This document shows, one piece after another, positions 63,526 to 64,000 of a DNA stretch of 64,000 nucleotides; the stretch's first letter is position 1, and the number at the start of each line of letters is the position of its first letter. The stretch covers positions 1 through 64,000 of the forward strand of contig JAFIHA010000016.1 in NCBI GenBank assembly GCA_017848965.1, written 5' to 3'. The notes beneath the pieces are model-generated. The model was not told the origin of the DNA. It did no database searches and worked only from the letters and a program-made list of their open reading frames with translations. Source of the DNA: Dechloromonas aromatica (nom. nud.). Lineage in GTDB: Bacteria > Pseudomonadota > Gammaproteobacteria > Burkholderiales > Rhodocyclaceae. The position numbers and the translations under genes are program-made.

Positions 63526-64000
63526 GCTTTGTCTCCTTCCGGATAACCGTCGTGCGTAACACCGTCGAGTAGGCGGCCGGCGCGCTTCTTGCCGACGCGC
63601 TGCATGTACGCGCTATCGCCACCATCTTCATCTTCAAGCCGATGGCCGTCGCCGCCATTCTCATTAAGGCGAATGCACGGCCACTTGCTCGCGCCCGGAT
63701 CGAGGTCGGCGCAAGAAAGTCCGTCTTCAAACGTGTGATAGCAGGAGCTGCGCGGCACCCACTCGCCCCACTGCTTGAACAGGAACGGCACGCCGGCTGC
63801 GGCGCATTGGTCGCGCAAGTCACGCGCCCACTGCGGATGCATCGGCCGGGCCTTCGGGCCGGACTCGCCGCCGACGACGACCCAATCAAGAGGCGGTATT
63901 CCTGGGCGGGCGCCGCGCGCAGAATTAACCTTGGCGCCAGCGAACGGAACGACAAGATCAACCGACCCGAGCAACGGTTCCGCGCTGATCCAGCGCACGG
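63522..64000 (-). CDS. Phage Gp37/Gp68 (DUF5131) family protein, 3' part
   Basis: The frame is open to the window edge, so the N-terminal part is missing. The visible 158 residues have the DUF5131 C-terminal pattern RWISAEPLLGSVDL, DWVVVGGESGPKARPMHP, DLRDQCAAAGVPFLFKQWGEWV. Members of this family occur in phages and have an N-terminal radical-SAM-like cysteine cluster that cannot be seen here. The true start is outside the window. Confidence 0.85.
   Translation of the reverse strand, partial: VRWISAEPLLGSVDLVVPFAGAKVNSARGARPGIPPLDWVVVGGESGPKARPMHPQWARDLRDQCAAAGVPFLFKQWGEWVPRSSCYHTFEDGLSCADLDPGASKWPCIRLNENGGDGHRLEDEDGGDSAYMQRVGKKRAGRLLDGVTHDGYPEGDKA

Larger units (their letters stand above)
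60830..64000. mobile_element. Left end of a prophage or integrative element (partial)
   Basis: From about 60830 the sequence consists of a tyrosine recombinase, a lambda-type excisionase, small tightly overlapping phage-type genes and a Gp37/Gp68-family gene, all on the minus strand, up to the window edge. Codon choice is less GC-biased than in the host genes. The attachment site overlaps codons 8-11 of the phosphatase gene (GTCTGCATGGGC), inferred from where homology to that family ends. The right end is not in the window. Confidence 0.82.

Overview
The window is high-GC (roughly 63 %) bacterial chromosome. The gene order and protein families suggest a betaproteobacterium of the Rhodocyclales (Azonexus/Dechloromonas-like). 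That is inferred from protein resemblance and from the order tyrB-like / uvrB / low-molecular-weight phosphatase, which I recall from betaproteobacteria; no database search was possible.

Region 1 (1-1517): the first 20 codons of an unidentified minus-strand gene and the lysophospholipid transporter lplT. Region 2 (1855-26222): one long, almost gapless plus-strand type VI secretion operon, in the order tssA-B-C-hcp-tssE-F-G-H-vgrG, then a loading module (DUF2169 + pentapeptide protein, a second pentapeptide protein, DUF3540, PAAR-like DUF4150), then tssJ-K-L-M. It closes with an orphan 118-residue protein and a SecB-like chaperone, followed by a strong terminator. The VgrG spike ends in 27 uninterrupted seven-residue repeats. 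hcp is bracketed by two mRNA hairpins. No obvious toxin or immunity gene is encoded, so the 118-residue protein and its neighbouring SecB-like chaperone are the most intriguing part of the window.

Region 3 (26281-32110): a compact housekeeping run of LysR regulator, alr, radA and a large FtsX-type permease. Region 4 (32098-37022): a partner-switching signalling cluster, with an RsbW-like kinase, a CHASE2-PP2C phosphatase, an MBL-fold hydrolase and a STAS antagonist on the minus strand. A FecR-domain protein and an OmpA lipoprotein lie between them on the plus strand. Region 5 (37069-42269): a YgiQ radical-SAM protein, a group II truncated haemoglobin, and a minus-strand operon of cNMP-binding protein, AI-2E-family permease and secreted LpqC-like esterase.

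Region 6 (42270-52277): a two-partner secretion pair (TpsB, and TpsA with an inserted nidogen-like domain) followed by a second FecR protein, a GAF-HD-GYP c-di-GMP phosphodiesterase and a CHASE2-adenylate cyclase. FecR and CHASE2 proteins thus occur together twice within 20 kb. Region 7 (52313-60804): typA, a new 51-residue membrane protein, moaA, tRNA-Asn, an unusual winged-helix/AsmA-like membrane protein, an aromatic aminotransferase and uvrB.

Region 8 (about 60830-64000): the left end of a prophage or integrative element (integrase, lambda-type excisionase, small phage genes, a Gp37/Gp68-family protein running off the window). It has inserted 11 codons into the low-molecular-weight protein tyrosine phosphatase gene that overlaps the end of uvrB.
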